From the NCBI GenBank assembly GCA_025463005.1, contig JAOAPR010000042.1:1-64000 (forward strand): a stretch of DNA of 64,000 bases, given 5' to 3'. Made by a program: the position numbers and the translations under genes. Below the pieces are notes generated by a model. That model was not told where the DNA came from. It saw only the letters and a program-made list of their open reading frames with translations, and made no database searches. The DNA comes from Bryobacterales bacterium. GTDB taxonomy: Bacteria > Acidobacteriota > Terriglobia > Bryobacterales > Bryobacteraceae. Below are positions 1-7,895 of the stretch, in pieces (the stretch's first letter is position 1; each line of letters opens with the position of its first letter).

Positions 1-1066
1 GGTGGGCGCGAAACAGCAGCGGAGCGCAGTGGCCGCAATTCACGTAATGCATCAGCCCAGTGCGGACGTCGAAATATCCCCAGAAGAGGCTGGCGAACCG
101 CTCGTCGGAAGCGCGCTCGCACAGCAGACGGTTGAGCTGTTCGGTGGCGGCGTTGTGATCGGAGGCCGAACGGGTCCAGGCAGTGGCGTGAACGGTTCCC
201 TGAATCACGCTGGCGAGCATGGCCGCGGGAACATCCTTGCCCGACACATCGCCAAACACGAAGGCCGCGCCTTTTTGGGGAAGGTCGAAGGCGTCGTAGA
301 AATCGCCACTGACGTTAGCGGCGGGGCGCCACTCGGCCGCAAGCTGGAAATCGCGCGGCGAGGCGTTGGCCGCCGGGAGCAGCCCGCGCTGGACTTGCGT
401 CGCGATTTCGATCTGGCGCTCCATACGCCGGGAAGCAAGATGCGCGCGGAATCGCATCACCAGTACAGTCAGAGCTCCGAGCAGAGCGAGGCCGCCGGTC
501 ACGCCGAGGATCAAAGTCCAGCGCGCGGGCCACGCCACGGCGCCTGCGTTGGCGAACGACGCCAGTTCGACAAAGCCCATGCCGGCTGGGCCCAACGCTG
601 TGACTTTGAATGGCGCAGGGGAGAAAGATACGGGCAAACGAATGGGGAATGCTTCGACCACCAGATGTCCCGCGCCGGTATCGCGAACGGTGAAAATCGG
701 CCGGCGCGCGTGCATCTGCGATGTGACGTAATCAGCGGTAAAAGCGGGCGCGGCCGCAGCTCCTGAGCGCGCGATTACGACGCCATCCCGATCGAGCATC
801 TGCGCCCACGCCAACCTGCCGTTGCTTTCCTCGATCATCTGGTCGAGCACGCGGCTCAACGAAGCCGCATCCAGTTTCTGGAACCGCACCAGCTTGTCCA
901 AAGCTGCCATTTCGCTAGCCATCTCGCGCCGGGTGTTGCGAACCGCGGTGGTACGTGACGAGCTGACGTAATTGATCACACTGCTCACCAGGAGCAGTAT
1001 CGCCAGACCGGCGCCGCACAGGATCCACAGCCGGAACCATCTTCGTGCATGGGTGTTTACTTCCAT
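1..1066 (-). CDS. SpoIIE/RsbU-type PP2C serine phosphatase with membrane sensor region (3' end outside window)
   Basis: Reading leftward from an ATG at 1066, 355 residues are visible without a stop. A membrane helix (about 14-31), an extracytoplasmic stretch (about 32-183) and a second helix (about 184-205) lead into a cytoplasmic PP2C/SpoIIE domain from about 218. It has the metal-binding motifs GDFYDAF (254-260) and GDVSGKD (272-278). Family members dephosphorylate anti-sigma-factor antagonists and act as outputs of stress signalling. The visible part lacks only the last strands of the catalytic domain. The gene lies 82 bases downstream of the response regulator on the same strand, and a GTTAAG tandem repeat sits 40-54 bases before its start. 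No anti-sigma or antagonist gene is visible, so the target is unknown. Confidence 0.85.
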   Translation of the reverse strand, partial: MEVNTHARRWFRLWILCGAGLAILLLVSSVINYVSSSRTTAVRNTRREMASEMAALDKLVRFQKLDAASLSRVLDQMIEESNGRLAWAQMLDRDGVVIARSGAAAAPAFTADYVTSQMHARRPIFTVRDTGAGHLVVEAFPIRLPVSFSPAPFKVTALGPAGMGFVELASFANAGAVAWPARWTLILGVTGGLALLGALTVLVMRFRAHLASRRMERQIEIATQVQRGLLPAANASPRDFQLAAEWRPAANVSGDFYDAFDLPQKGAAFVFGDVSGKDVPAAMLASVIQGTVHATAWTRSASDHNAATEQLNRLLCERASDERFASLFWGYFDVRTGLMHYVNCGHCAPLLFRAH

Positions 1067-1105
1067 GCCACTAAGACGCTGGAGAAGGCTGAAAAGCGTC
1101 AGGCG

Positions 1106-1120
1106 CTTAACCTTCTTAAC
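1106..1120 (-). promoter_or_regulatory. Tandem GTTAAG repeat, candidate response-regulator site
   Basis: On the minus strand the sequence reads GTTAAG-AAG-GTTAAG, two hexamers with 9-base periodicity, 40-54 bases ahead of the phosphatase start. The same arrangement (GTTAAG-AAT-GTTAAA) occurs at 3611-3625. OmpR/PhoB-family regulators typically bind direct hexamer repeats, and such a regulator is encoded next door. Binding is inferred. Confidence 0.45.
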
Positions 1121-1148
1121 GGATGTTTGTCAGAGAGTTAACACGGCT

Positions 1149-1835
1149 CTACGCGGTGAATCGATACCCGACGCCGCGCACGGTGTGAATGTATTGGGGG
1201 CTTTGCGGATTGTCTTCGAGTTTCTGTCTCAGCCACGCCACGTGCACGTCGATGGTCCGCGAGGAAACCTCCGCCTGATACTCCCACACGTTCTGGAGCA
1301 ATTCGTCGCGGGACACCACGGTGCCCCGACGGTCGATCAAATAGCGGAGGAGCTGCAGTTCTTTGGCGGCCATGGTCACCGGCTCGCCCTTCTTGTGCAC
1401 CTGGCCGCTCGCGAAATCAGCGCTCACGTTGCCGAACTCGAAATGCGCTACCGGAATCCGTTTCTTCTTGGGGATGCGCCGCAGTAGCGACTCGATGCGC
1501 GCCAGGAGCTCCGAAGGATCGAACGGCTTGGCCAAGTAGTCATCGGCCCCGAGTTTCAGCCCCACCACGCGATCCACCACCTGTGTCTTGGCGGTGAGCA
1601 TCAGGATCGCGGTATCGCAGCCCTTCTGGCGGAGCTCCCGGCACACATCGAAGCCGCTCTTGCCCGGAAGCATCACGTCCAGAATGACGACGTCGTAATC
1701 GCCGGCTCCGGCTTTGGACAGGCCGGTGGGCCCATCCATGGCGGTATCCACCTGGTAGCCTTCGGCCTCCAGAAGATCGGTGACCGTGAGGCTTACGCCG
1801 GGTTCGTCCTCAACCAACAGAAGGCGCGAGTTCAT
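1149..1835 (-). CDS. OmpR/PhoB-family DNA-binding response regulator
   Basis: A 228-residue two-domain regulator. The receiver domain has the acidic pair (Glu9, Asp10), the phosphorylation site Asp53 in LDVMLPG and the conserved Lys in LAKPFD. A C-terminal winged-helix domain ends in HTVRGVGYRF, the usual end of the OmpR class. I chose the ATG at 1835 (MNSRLLLVEDE), because the longer upstream frame only adds residues read out of the kinase gene. The start lies 26 bases inside the end of the kinase gene, so translation is probably coupled. The kinase is the obvious partner. Likely targets are the divergent CusF-like gene and the downstream phosphatase gene, both preceded by the same tandem repeat. 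Confidence 0.93.
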   Translation of the reverse strand: MNSRLLLVEDEPGVSLTVTDLLEAEGYQVDTAMDGPTGLSKAGAGDYDVVILDVMLPGKSGFDVCRELRQKGCDTAILMLTAKTQVVDRVVGLKLGADDYLAKPFDPSELLARIESLLRRIPKKKRIPVAHFEFGNVSADFASGQVHKKGEPVTMAAKELQLLRYLIDRRGTVVSRDELLQNVWEYQAEVSSRTIDVHVAWLRQKLEDNPQSPQYIHTVRGVGYRFTA

Positions 1836-3552
1836 CCTGATGTTCCGCCGGCGCGGCCGGGATCCGCACGATGAACGTGGACCCGTCGCCCGGCTCACTT
1901 TCCAGGCTAACGGTGCCGCCGTGAGCCTCTACGATTTTTTTCACCAGGTGCAGGCCGAGTCCGGTGCCATGGATCTGATCCTGCACGGCCCTCCGCCCCC
2001 GGAAAAACGCGTCGAACACGTGCGTCTGCTCCTCGGGAGGAATTCCGGAGCCATGATCGGCCACGCGTATTTCGATCTCCGGCCCCTTGTTGCCATGCAC
2101 AGCTCGCGCCGAGATTCCGACTGATTGCCTGCCTGCGCCTCCGTACTTCGCGGCGTTCGCCAGCAGATTTTGGAGGGCGTGCCGAAGCGCAAGGGAGTCT
2201 CCGGTGATGGGAGGCAGATTCGGTTCGATGCGGGTTTGCACCTCGCACAGAGCGTCTTCCAGCATGCCCCTGTTGGATTGCAATGTCTCTTCGATCAAGC
2301 CGGGAATCGAAACCGGCTGGCGCTCCTGCACGACGTGACCCGCTTTCGCGCTCGCGAACCGAAGCACCTGTTCGACGATCGCGCCCAGGCGCTCGCTTTC
2401 CTGCTGGATCAGCGCACCGTAACGCTCGACCTGCGCCGGGTTCGACGCCACCTTGCCCCGCAGATTGAAGGCAGCGGTTCGAATGATAGTAAGCGGCGTG
2501 CGCAGCTCATGGGACACGCCTGCGACGAATTCCATTTCCACCTGAGCAAGCCGCTGCGCTCTCTGCGACAACTGAACCAGAGCGGCGCCGGTTCCCAGCA
2601 GCAGCAGCAGGATAGCCGCGGAAATCGCGATGTTCCGGCGACGGGCGCTTTCGACAACGGTTTCCAGAGTGCCATTTCGCAGCCATACCGAGAGCAGCCA
2701 CCGGCCGCGTCCGGAATCCCCCGAAAAACTTCCCGGTCCGCCGGATCCGGCCCCGCGTCCGCGTCCGAAGGCGCCCGGATTGGGGCGAACAGGATCGAAC
2801 AGTGTCACCGAGGCTTGCGCGTGGCTGGCCGACGAAGGCACCTGGCCGGAATCGGTTCCGAAAATCAAGTCGGAAGGATTCGCGCGAACCACAACTTCCA
2901 CTCGATATTGCGAGCGAAAGTCTTCCGTAAGGTGCTGGGCGAGCAATTCCGGCAGGATCACACCGCCGGCGTAATTGCTGTCGACATCCAGCAGCAGCCA
3001 GTCCTGTTCGCCCCCACGTCCCGGTTCTGGCCGGCCGCGGAAACGGGGAATATCGAGCAGCGTGGAATCGTCGGTCCGCAGAGGACCATTGTCCCGTCCG
3101 GCCAGACGCGCAACGACAAATTCCCGCACTGGTGTCCAGTCAGCGGGCCATTCGGCAAGCTCCAACGCGCCGGTCTCCGCATTAAACAGACGCAGCGCCA
3201 GCCGACCATTCTCTTCGCCCGCCACAGCAATGCGACGAAACAGGCGCGGGTGCATCGCCGATGCGCGCCATTGGTTGTAGCGGTTTTCGTAAGCCTTCTG
3301 GCGCCCCACTTCCTCAACCTGCTGCTCGTTGGGCTGAATCGCTGCGGCAGCGGTGCTGAGCTCGGTGTTGAAATCACTGCTCAGCTTATTGGCCGCGGTC
3401 TGAAGATCGTCCTGGCGTGTTTTTTGTTCGTTGACGCTGATCTCGCCGATCCAGTTGTACTGCAATACGGCCAGGACGCAGACCAGCACCACCAATAGCC
3501 CCATGAACAGCCACAACATAGGGGCGCGGCGTCGAATCTGATCCGGGTCCAT
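1810..3552 (-). CDS. Membrane sensor histidine kinase
   Basis: 580 residues. A transmembrane helix (12-31) is followed by a long periplasmic sensor region (about 35-305) that ends in a glycine/arginine-rich stretch (about 261-284), and then a second helix (308-328). There is no recognisable HAMP domain: a short coiled linker leads straight to the HisKA motif VSHELRTPL with phospho-acceptor His348. The C-terminal ATPase has the N box (LQNLLANAAKYG), G1 (DHGSGIP) and G2 (GTGLGLHLVKKI). It is transcribed with the overlapping response regulator. The sensed signal cannot be read from the sequence. The divergent CusF-like neighbour makes copper or another envelope stress a reasonable guess. Confidence 0.93.
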   Translation of the reverse strand: MDPDQIRRRAPMLWLFMGLLVVLVCVLAVLQYNWIGEISVNEQKTRQDDLQTAANKLSSDFNTELSTAAAAIQPNEQQVEEVGRQKAYENRYNQWRASAMHPRLFRRIAVAGEENGRLALRLFNAETGALELAEWPADWTPVREFVVARLAGRDNGPLRTDDSTLLDIPRFRGRPEPGRGGEQDWLLLDVDSNYAGGVILPELLAQHLTEDFRSQYRVEVVVRANPSDLIFGTDSGQVPSSASHAQASVTLFDPVRPNPGAFGRGRGAGSGGPGSFSGDSGRGRWLLSVWLRNGTLETVVESARRRNIAISAAILLLLLGTGAALVQLSQRAQRLAQVEMEFVAGVSHELRTPLTIIRTAAFNLRGKVASNPAQVERYGALIQQESERLGAIVEQVLRFASAKAGHVVQERQPVSIPGLIEETLQSNRGMLEDALCEVQTRIEPNLPPITGDSLALRHALQNLLANAAKYGGAGRQSVGISARAVHGNKGPEIEIRVADHGSGIPPEEQTHVFDAFFRGRRAVQDQIHGTGLGLHLVKKIVEAHGGTVSLESEPGDGSTFIVRIPAAPAEHQDELAPSVG

Positions 3553-3599
3553 CTGCTTCTACGATAATCGAGCGCGCCCGCGGATGCTGCTAAGGTCGG

Positions 3600-3625
3600 G
3601 TTAAACATAGGTTAAGAATGTTAAA
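3600..3625 (+). promoter_or_regulatory. Triple GTTAA-type direct repeat in the kinase/CusF-like divergent region
   Basis: GTTAAA (3600-3605), GTTAAG (3611-3616) and GTTAAA (3620-3625) lie in tandem on the plus strand. The last two have the same 9-base spacing as the pair at 1106-1120. The block is 51-76 bases before the CusF-like start and 48-73 bases before the kinase start, so one bound regulator could control both directions. This is a candidate operator by position and repetition only. Confidence 0.45.
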
Positions 3626-3675
3626 GGTAGGCGCCGAATCGCGATGATAAACTTTAGTGGAGGGTCACCAGAAAA

Positions 3676-4005
3676 ATGAGAGCACATCGAATCTTGCACT
3701 TTTTTGCAGTGCTTTTTGCGGTCGCCTGCCTGCTTGGAACAAGTGCAACCGCCCAACAGGGTAAAGGAAAATCGCACACGCTCGAAGGCAAGGTGGAGGG
3801 TGTGCAAGCCGACCGGCTCACTGTGAACCACGGTAAGGTCGAGGGATACATGGACGCGATGACCATGCCGTACAAGGTCGACAAACCCGATCTGCTCAAG
3901 CAGGTCAAGGTCGGCGACCGGATCACAGCCACCGTGTACGACGGCGACTACACACTGTACGACGTCCACGTCGTGCCGCCGCAGTCGAAGGACAAAAAGA
4001 AATAG
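3676..4005 (+). CDS. CusF-like periplasmic copper-binding protein
   Basis: 109 residues. The signal peptide is probably cleaved near residue 26 (TSATA before QQ), and the mature part resembles the small CusF-type beta-barrel that carries Cu(I)/Ag(I) in the periplasm. Visible features are His52 in the NHGKV segment, an M-x-M pair (Met62, Met64 in AMTMPY) and the family sequence QVKVGDRITATVY. The tryptophan that caps copper in Escherichia coli CusF is not evident, as in many homologues. GGAGGG lies 11 bases before the ATG. No CusA/B-type efflux genes are nearby. Divergence from the two-component pair and the shared repeat suggest it is controlled by that pair. Confidence 0.75.
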   Translation: MRAHRILHFFAVLFAVACLLGTSATAQQGKGKSHTLEGKVEGVQADRLTVNHGKVEGYMDAMTMPYKVDKPDLLKQVKVGDRITATVYDGDYTLYDVHVVPPQSKDKKK

Positions 4006-4017
4006 TCGCTGGGCGAT

Positions 4018-5922
4018 TTACGGCAGCGCGAACACGTAAATCTGTTCGTTGTTGGCCGGGTTCGGATCCGTAATCCCCAGGCCGCCTGAGGCCGTAATCG
4101 CGACGTACTGCTTTCCGTTCTTGCCTGAATACGTGATCGGCGTGGCGATCGCGTCGTATTCGAGCTTGATCTCCCACAACAGTTTCCCTGTCTTCGAATT
4201 GAAGGCGTGAAACCGCTTGTCGTTGGTCGCGCCGATGAACACCAAGCCGCCGGCGGTGGCGATGGAGCCGCCTCCGTTGACGCGCCCGGTGTTCTTTTTC
4301 CCTTCGGGCAGATCATCCGTGACCCCGAACACGATGCGCCACGCGAACTCGCCGGTGTTGGCGTTCACTGCGGTCAGGTGTCCCCATGGCGGCTTCTGGC
4401 AAGGCCAGGACGACGAGCCCATCAGGGCTCCCTTCTCGTCCGTTTTGCGGTCCCAGAATTTCGAGGGAACAGGGGCGCCGTAAGCACTGCGTTGGTCATA
4501 AGGGACGCGGGCAGTGTCCGGCATCTTTTCGATCCAACCGATGCTGGCATAGTCGGAGGTGTTCACAAATACGTAGTTGTTTCGCGGATCTGCAGATATC
4601 CCGCCCCAGTCGGTTCCGCCGATCGCACCCGGGAAGATGACGCTCGAGGCCGGGGGCGCGCCGAGCTCGCGATAGACCCAGGGTGTAAATGGACCCGCGT
4701 TGTACAGTGGCCCGCTTTTTTCCGCCAGCTCTGCACAGGCCTTCGCGTGCGCTTCGTTCGTGTCGGCGGCGGTGACCATTTCGGTGGCCGGATCGAACTC
4801 GTGCCGCGAGAGTTGCGGAGGCTTCACTGGAATCGGCTGGGTCGGCGAGGTGTGTTCGCCAGGGACTCTGCTCTGCGCAACCGGCTTTTCGTCGAGGCCG
4901 AACACCGGCTCCCCGGTGATGCGGTTCAGGATGTACATGTATCCGACCTTGCCGGTCTGCGCCAGCGCGGGGATTTTCTTTCCCTTGACAGTGAGATCGA
5001 GCAGGACCGGGGCGGGCGGCAGATCCATGTCCCACAAATCGTGGTGAACTGCCTGGAAGTACCACTTCATCTTTCCGGTGTTAACATCCAGAGCCACAAC
5101 GGAGTTTCCGAACAGGTTATTGCCCTGGCGGTCGCTTCCGTAGAAATCGCTGGCGGGACTCCCATAGGTGGTGAAAAGGGTGTCGGTTTTATCATCTACG
5201 GTCATGAAAAATCCCCAGTTGTTCACTCCGGTGCGATCTTTCCACTCGTCTGCGGTCCAGCTTTCGTGTCCTGGCTCGCCGGGCCGCGGGACGGAATGAA
5301 ACTCCCATTTTTTTACCCCGGTGCGGGCGTCGTACGCGCGCGTATCGCCGGGGAGTCCGGTGGCCGGCTGCTCGGGAACATTGGCGCCGAGGAACAGCGT
5401 GTTCTTGTAGATGGTCGGAGGCGAGTTGTAGGGAACCACCAGGTCCACTTCGCCTTCCTTGCCGAATCCCGGATCGAGTTTGCCGGTGCGTGCGTTGAGC
5501 CCGATCATGCGGCGTCCGGCGGTGAAGATGATACGCGGAGGATTTTCTTTGTCGCCGGGCCAGTAGGTAACGCCGCGAGAAGAAGGATTCCCGCCGGTGA
5601 CTTCGTATTTCCAAATTTCCTTGCCGGTGTCGGGATTGAGCGCGAGCACGCGACTGCCAGCGGTGATGTACATCACTCCGCTCACGACGATGGGCGTGAC
5701 TTGCGAGAATCCGAAGCCACCGCCCCCACGGTTACGTTCCGCGTCCGAGCGGAGCCGATACGTCCAGGCGGTCTTGAGCTTCGCAACGTTGCCGGTGGTG
5801 ATCTGAGTGAGTGGGGAGAAACGAGTGCTGGCAAGGTCGCGGCTGTAGCGGGGCCAGTCGCCGGGGGCCGGAGTTTGCGCGACCAGCGGCAGCGCCAGCA
5901 ACATCATCCAGTAGGAACGCAT
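4018..5922 (-). CDS. PQQ-dependent dehydrogenase-like beta-propeller protein (paralogue 1)
   Basis: 634 residues with a short signal peptide (about 1-16, ending near VAQ). The mature protein is an eight-bladed quinoprotein-type propeller with repeated blade motifs of the form D-x-x-TG-K-x-x-W (NPDTGKEIW, VNTGKMKWYF, NANTGEFAW, SKTGKLLWEIK). This is the family of periplasmic PQQ-linked glucose/alcohol dehydrogenases. A glycine-rich insert (RNRGGGGFGF) lies in the first part. It is the last of three tandem paralogues, nine bases after the preceding stop and without a clear ribosome site, so it is probably translated by coupling. The substrate is unknown, and no PQQ synthesis genes are in the window. 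Confidence 0.85.
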   Translation of the reverse strand: MRSYWMMLLALPLVAQTPAPGDWPRYSRDLASTRFSPLTQITTGNVAKLKTAWTYRLRSDAERNRGGGGFGFSQVTPIVVSGVMYITAGSRVLALNPDTGKEIWKYEVTGGNPSSRGVTYWPGDKENPPRIIFTAGRRMIGLNARTGKLDPGFGKEGEVDLVVPYNSPPTIYKNTLFLGANVPEQPATGLPGDTRAYDARTGVKKWEFHSVPRPGEPGHESWTADEWKDRTGVNNWGFFMTVDDKTDTLFTTYGSPASDFYGSDRQGNNLFGNSVVALDVNTGKMKWYFQAVHHDLWDMDLPPAPVLLDLTVKGKKIPALAQTGKVGYMYILNRITGEPVFGLDEKPVAQSRVPGEHTSPTQPIPVKPPQLSRHEFDPATEMVTAADTNEAHAKACAELAEKSGPLYNAGPFTPWVYRELGAPPASSVIFPGAIGGTDWGGISADPRNNYVFVNTSDYASIGWIEKMPDTARVPYDQRSAYGAPVPSKFWDRKTDEKGALMGSSSWPCQKPPWGHLTAVNANTGEFAWRIVFGVTDDLPEGKKNTGRVNGGGSIATAGGLVFIGATNDKRFHAFNSKTGKLLWEIKLEYDAIATPITYSGKNGKQYVAITASGGLGITDPNPANNEQIYVFALP

Positions 5923-5931
5923 TGTACGAGT

Positions 5932-7887
5932 CTACGGCAACGCGAACACGTAGATCCCTTGATTTTGGGGGGTGGGCGGGCCCCCGCGACCACCGCGGCC
6001 GCCACCTCCGCCGGTCGCTGCCACGATCGCCACGTATTGCTTTCCGTTCTTGCCCATGAAGGTCATCGGCACAGCCGTGGCGGTGTAGTCGAGCTTGGTT
6101 GCCCACAATTCCTTGCCAGTTTTCGAATCGAATGCGCGGAAGCGATTGTCCCCGGTCGAGCCGATGAAGACCAATCCGCCAGCGGTGACAATAGGGCCCG
6201 CCGTGTTCGATAAACCGGTATTCTGTTTGCCTTCCGGCAGTGACTCGGTGATGCCCAAGGGAACCTGCCAGGCGAAATCGCCGGTCGCGGCATTGACCGC
6301 GATCAAACGGCCCCATGGCGGTTTGAAGCAGGGGTAGTTGCCGATCTGCTTGCCGTCCGCATCGCGCGCGGGCGCGGTGAAGCTGCCGAGGCCCTGCGGA
6401 GAACTGCGTACGTAGGGCTCTAACCCTTCTGGGTTGCCGGGCGTGTACTTCGGATTCGGCTGCATCCAGCCGACGGCCGGAGAGTCCTTAGTGTTGACGA
6501 AAATATATCCCAACTTCGGGTCGGTTGCCGTCCCGCCCCAGTTGGCGCCGCCGGTGAATCCCGGAAAAATGATCGCGGGCTTCGAGTCCGAACCTTCGGC
6601 ATGATACGGGAAGGTCGTGAACGGACCATTGTTAAAGAGCCCGGTCCGCTCCCATAGTTCGAGGCAGGCTTTCGCGTGGTCGGGCGTGGTGTCCGCCGCC
6701 GTCACGATGTCGGCTTTGGTCATGCCGGTCCGCGAGATCGCGGGTGGTTTCAAGGGAAACGGCTGTGTCGGATAAGATACCTCTCCCGGGACGTCCGATT
6801 TCGGCACGGGGCGTTCCTCGATGCCGTAAATTGGCTTGCCAGTTACGCGATCCAGGATGAACATGTAGCCGGACTTGCCCACCTGCGCCAGCGCCGGGAT
6901 GGTTTTCCCGTCCTTTTTGATGTCGATCAAGCCGGGCGCGGGCGGCAGGTTGTAATCCCACAGCTCATGATGAACCGTCTGGAAATACCACTTCATCTTG
7001 CCGGTGTTCGCGTCGAGCGCGACCAGCGTATTGCCGAACAAATTCGCGCCGGGGCGGTCGCCACCGTAAACGTTCGCGCCGGGCCCGCTGACGGGAATGT
7101 AGAGAATGCCGCGCTCTTCGTCGACGGTAAGCGCGAAGGCCCAGACATTGTTGCCCGTGCGATTCTTCCAAGTGTCCTTGGCCCAGGTTTCGTTGCCGGG
7201 CTCGCCATCGCGTGGAATGGTGTGGAACGTCCACAGTTCTTTTCCGGTGCGAGCGTCGTAGGCGTGCTGCTCGGGAATCTGGCCGCCGGCCTGATCGAGC
7301 TGCGGAGCGATGTGCCGCTCGCCGGGTCCGTAGAAATTCGTGCCGACGAACAGAAGATTCTTGTAAATGGTGGGCACGCCAGCATAGGGCACTTCCAAGT
7401 CGACCGACCCTTCCTTGCCGAAGCCCGGATCCACCTTGCCCGTGCGCGCGTTCAACGCCATCATCTTGCGGCTGGTAGTGAAGATGATGCGGGGAGGATT
7501 ATTGCGGTCGCCCGGCCAGTAAGCCACGCCTCGAAACGACGCGAGGCCACCGATCACTTCATAGGTCCAGAGTTCCTTGCCGGTTTCGGGTTCGAGCGCG
7601 ACCACGCGATCGCCGGAAGGCGAGTACATCACGCCGTTCACCACGATGGGCGTGATTTCCTGGTAGAGCTCGCTGGGGCTTTGGCCGCTTATGGTCTTCC
7701 CTTCCCTATTGAATCGATACTGCCAGGCCTTGGTGAGCTTGGCGACATTGGCGGTATCGATCTGCTTCAGCGGCGAGTAGCGTGTACCGGCCAGGTCGCG
7801 GTTGAACATGGGCCAGTCGCGATCGGCCTGAGACTGGGCCAACGTCGTGCCCGCGATCAGAAGGATCATCCAGCAGCAACGCATCAT
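5932..7887 (-). CDS. PQQ-dependent dehydrogenase-like beta-propeller protein (paralogue 2)
   Basis: 651 residues from the ATG at 7887 (a second ATG follows at 7884). AAGGAG stands 4 bases before the first and 7 before the second, so either start is possible. Longer upstream frames run into the previous paralogue and were discarded. The signal peptide (about 1-18) is followed by DWPMFNRDLAGTRYSPL, the typical opening of the family, and then TG-K-x-x-W blade motifs (EPETGKELWTYE, DANTGKMKWYF, DSKTGKELWATK). A glycine/arginine-rich run (GGGGGRGGRGG) near the C-terminus distinguishes it from its neighbours. Gaps of 8-9 bases on each side indicate co-transcription with paralogues 1 and 3. Confidence 0.85.
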   Translation of the reverse strand: MMRCCWMILLIAGTTLAQSQADRDWPMFNRDLAGTRYSPLKQIDTANVAKLTKAWQYRFNREGKTISGQSPSELYQEITPIVVNGVMYSPSGDRVVALEPETGKELWTYEVIGGLASFRGVAYWPGDRNNPPRIIFTTSRKMMALNARTGKVDPGFGKEGSVDLEVPYAGVPTIYKNLLFVGTNFYGPGERHIAPQLDQAGGQIPEQHAYDARTGKELWTFHTIPRDGEPGNETWAKDTWKNRTGNNVWAFALTVDEERGILYIPVSGPGANVYGGDRPGANLFGNTLVALDANTGKMKWYFQTVHHELWDYNLPPAPGLIDIKKDGKTIPALAQVGKSGYMFILDRVTGKPIYGIEERPVPKSDVPGEVSYPTQPFPLKPPAISRTGMTKADIVTAADTTPDHAKACLELWERTGLFNNGPFTTFPYHAEGSDSKPAIIFPGFTGGANWGGTATDPKLGYIFVNTKDSPAVGWMQPNPKYTPGNPEGLEPYVRSSPQGLGSFTAPARDADGKQIGNYPCFKPPWGRLIAVNAATGDFAWQVPLGITESLPEGKQNTGLSNTAGPIVTAGGLVFIGSTGDNRFRAFDSKTGKELWATKLDYTATAVPMTFMGKNGKQYVAIVAATGGGGGRGGRGGPPTPQNQGIYVFALP

Positions 7888-7895
7888 ATGACTCC

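Noticed and set aside
2125-3498. A 457-codon open frame on the plus strand opposite the histidine kinase.
   Set aside because: The kinase frame has complete HisKA and ATPase motifs, while the opposite frame has no recognisable domain. Long antisense frames are normal in GC-rich DNA.
4207-6213. A 668-codon plus-strand frame opposite the PQQ-type genes.
   Set aside because: It spans the junction of two real genes on the other strand, has no domain, and its composition (Arg/Gly/His-rich) is typical of antisense translation.
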